A DNA stretch of 5,891 nucleotides from Deinococcus sp. (GTDB lineage: Bacteria; Deinococcota; Deinococci; Deinococcales; Deinococcaceae): the NCBI GenBank assembly GCA_018260375.1, contig JAGLBF010000136.1, positions 1 through 5,891 on the forward strand. Reading direction: 5' to 3'. Positions 4,622 through 5,891 of the stretch are shown here, piece by piece. Position numbers and translations under genes: made by a program. The first letter of the stretch is position 1. Every line of letters begins with the position of its first letter. The notes under the pieces are model-generated. The model was not told the DNA's origin, did not search any database, and was given only the letters and a program-made list of their open reading frames with translations.

Positions 4622-5891
4622 ATGTCGCCTTTATCTTCCCAACAATCCAAACGGCCTGACATTTATGTGGTCAACCTCATTCCTGCGGCGCTGACGGTGG
4701 TGGGCATTGTCGTGTTGCTGCGGTTCTTTGGCACGGTGTCAAGTACGCTGCTCACGGTTATTTTGGCGATTATTCTGGCCACGGCGCTCAACCCGATGAC
4801 CCGCTTTTTTGGGCGCTGGATGTCGCGCAGCTTGGCCGCCGCTCTTACCGTAGTGGTGGTACTGGGCACCTTTATCGCCGCTGGCTGGCTGGCTATTCCG
4901 CCTATTCTGTCGCAGCTTAGCGAGCTGGTGCAGAGCCTGCCCACCGACCTCAGTGGCATTGAGCAGCAGCTTTATAACTGGCTGAGCAAGTACCCGCAGC
5001 TTGAGACGTTTATGAGTAACAACCTTATCAACCAGGTAACCTCATCCCTGTCCAAGTGGTTTGCTGGCATAGCGGGGTCGCTGCTGGGCGTCACAGGGTT
5101 ACTGGTCAGCGGCCTATTCACCGCCGTCATAACCGTGGTGATGATGCTCTTTGTACTCGCCAATCCCACACCCCTGATCAACGGTACCCTCAACATGGTG
5201 ACGCCGCGCTACCGCGTACAGGCCACCCGCGCCATGGCCCAAATACTGCAACAAATCGGCTCCTGGGGCCGTGCCACCCTGCTTATGATGCTGATTATGG
5301 GTGTGGGGATTGGCGGCGGCTTGTACCTGTTGGGTGTGAAAAACTGGCTGATTTTTGGCATTATCGGCGCGCTGGGCGAACTGGTACCCAACATCGGCCC
5401 TATTGCCGCTGCCATTCCACCGGTGCTGTTTAGCTTTGCCGAAGACCCCCAAAAAGCCCTCTATGTCATTATTTTTAGCATTGCCATACAACAGCTTGAA
5501 GGCATTTTTATCGCTCCTTTTATGATGGGTAACGCTGCCAAAATGCACCCTGTTTCTATCACTATCGGCATTCTGCTGTTTGGCAGTGTCTTTGGACTGA
5601 CTGGTGCCTTTTTAACCGTTCCGTTTCTGATTGTAATTAAAGCCTTGTACGAAAACTTTTATCTGATTGAACAGACCGAAATATCTGATGCGGTTGCCCA
5701 GGCACTTATAGATGGAAAAGTTGCCGAGCAGCTAGAAGCACAGGAAGAGAGCCGTGAGGCGAGGATAAAAAGAGAAAAAGAATTAAAGGACGCGATATTA
5801 AGAGAACAAGCCGAGCACGGTCAACTTGATTTAGAAGCCGCGCTAAATAACTCTACCTCGGAGAATGAGAAGGCCAAAGGCCCAGCAGAAG
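4622..5891 (+). CDS. AI-2E family transporter (TqsA/PerM-like membrane protein), C-terminus cut by window
   Basis: The frame encodes 423 residues and is still open at the window edge. It has the family layout. Hydrophobic segments lie at about 18-57 and 71-95, followed by a soluble stretch (about 96-148) containing amphipathic parts. More membrane segments lie at about 150-180, 213-239, 241-270, 278-300 and 309-340. Signature blocks are LGELVPNIGPIAAAIPPVL at 251-269 and QQLEG..IAPFMMG..KMHP at 290-310. The family includes TqsA, which exports the signal AI-2, and members linked to ion transport, so the substrate is unknown. The usual length is about 350-370 residues. After about 350 there is an extra charged, probably coiled-coil tail with AGA and AGG codons that the body lacks. 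The ATG at 4622 is the first in frame near the conserved part, but no ribosome binding site or close -10 box supports it. The frame is open further upstream without a credible start. Confidence 0.9.
   Translation, partial: MSPLSSQQSKRPDIYVVNLIPAALTVVGIVVLLRFFGTVSSTLLTVILAIILATALNPMTRFFGRWMSRSLAAALTVVVVLGTFIAAGWLAIPPILSQLSELVQSLPTDLSGIEQQLYNWLSKYPQLETFMSNNLINQVTSSLSKWFAGIAGSLLGVTGLLVSGLFTAVITVVMMLFVLANPTPLINGTLNMVTPRYRVQATRAMAQILQQIGSWGRATLLMMLIMGVGIGGGLYLLGVKNWLIFGIIGALGELVPNIGPIAAAIPPVLFSFAEDPQKALYVIIFSIAIQQLEGIFIAPFMMGNAAKMHPVSITIGILLFGSVFGLTGAFLTVPFLIVIKALYENFYLIEQTEISDAVAQALIDGKVAEQLEAQEESREARIKREKELKDAILREQAEHGQLDLEAALNNSTSENEKAKGPAE

Noticed and set aside
1..5891. tRNA, rRNA or CRISPR array
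   Set aside because: No cloverleaf, ribosomal RNA signature or regularly spaced repeats were seen; the only tandem repeats are the two short duplications in the protease gene.

Overview
The window looks like part of a Deinococcus chromosome of only moderate GC content. This rests on four things. A bacillithiol-type glycosyltransferase (BshA) is present, and that pathway is known from Firmicutes and Deinococcus. There is a lipoprotein subtilase with a long propeptide. Small secreted proteins are encoded nearby. Several genes have a TANNNT -10 box only 5-9 bases before the ATG and no Shine-Dalgarno sequence, the leaderless arrangement common in Deinococcus. The genus is inferred; nothing here fixes the species.

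Layout. 1-111: right end of an IS5-family insertion sequence, with the last 34 transposase codons and a probable terminal inverted repeat. 171-1346 (+): bshA. 1347-1515: convergent gap with a weak terminator candidate. 1516-2085 (-): small secreted protein with one EF-hand-like calcium-binding loop. 2086-2452: no gene, an AT-rich inverted repeat and a short duplication at the end of the next gene. 2453-4198 (-): lipoprotein subtilisin-like protease with an intact catalytic triad and a perfect 33-bp in-frame tandem duplication inside the catalytic domain. 4199-4621: divergent gap with a GC-rich stretch, an intrinsic terminator facing left and a hairpin just before the next start. 4622-5891 (+): AI-2E-family membrane protein, running off the window, with a charged tail beyond the usual family length.

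How the genes relate. This is not one obvious pathway. bshA makes the first bacillithiol intermediate in the cytoplasm. The protease and the small secreted protein lie in the same orientation and both act outside the membrane, but a 367-bp gap and a separate promoter for the second suggest independent transcription. The AI-2E-type protein is divergent from the protease. I see no convincing new multi-gene system. The most notable points are the exact 33-bp duplication in the protease, the insertion sequence beside the bshA promoter, the leaderless starts and the odd C-terminal tail of the membrane protein.
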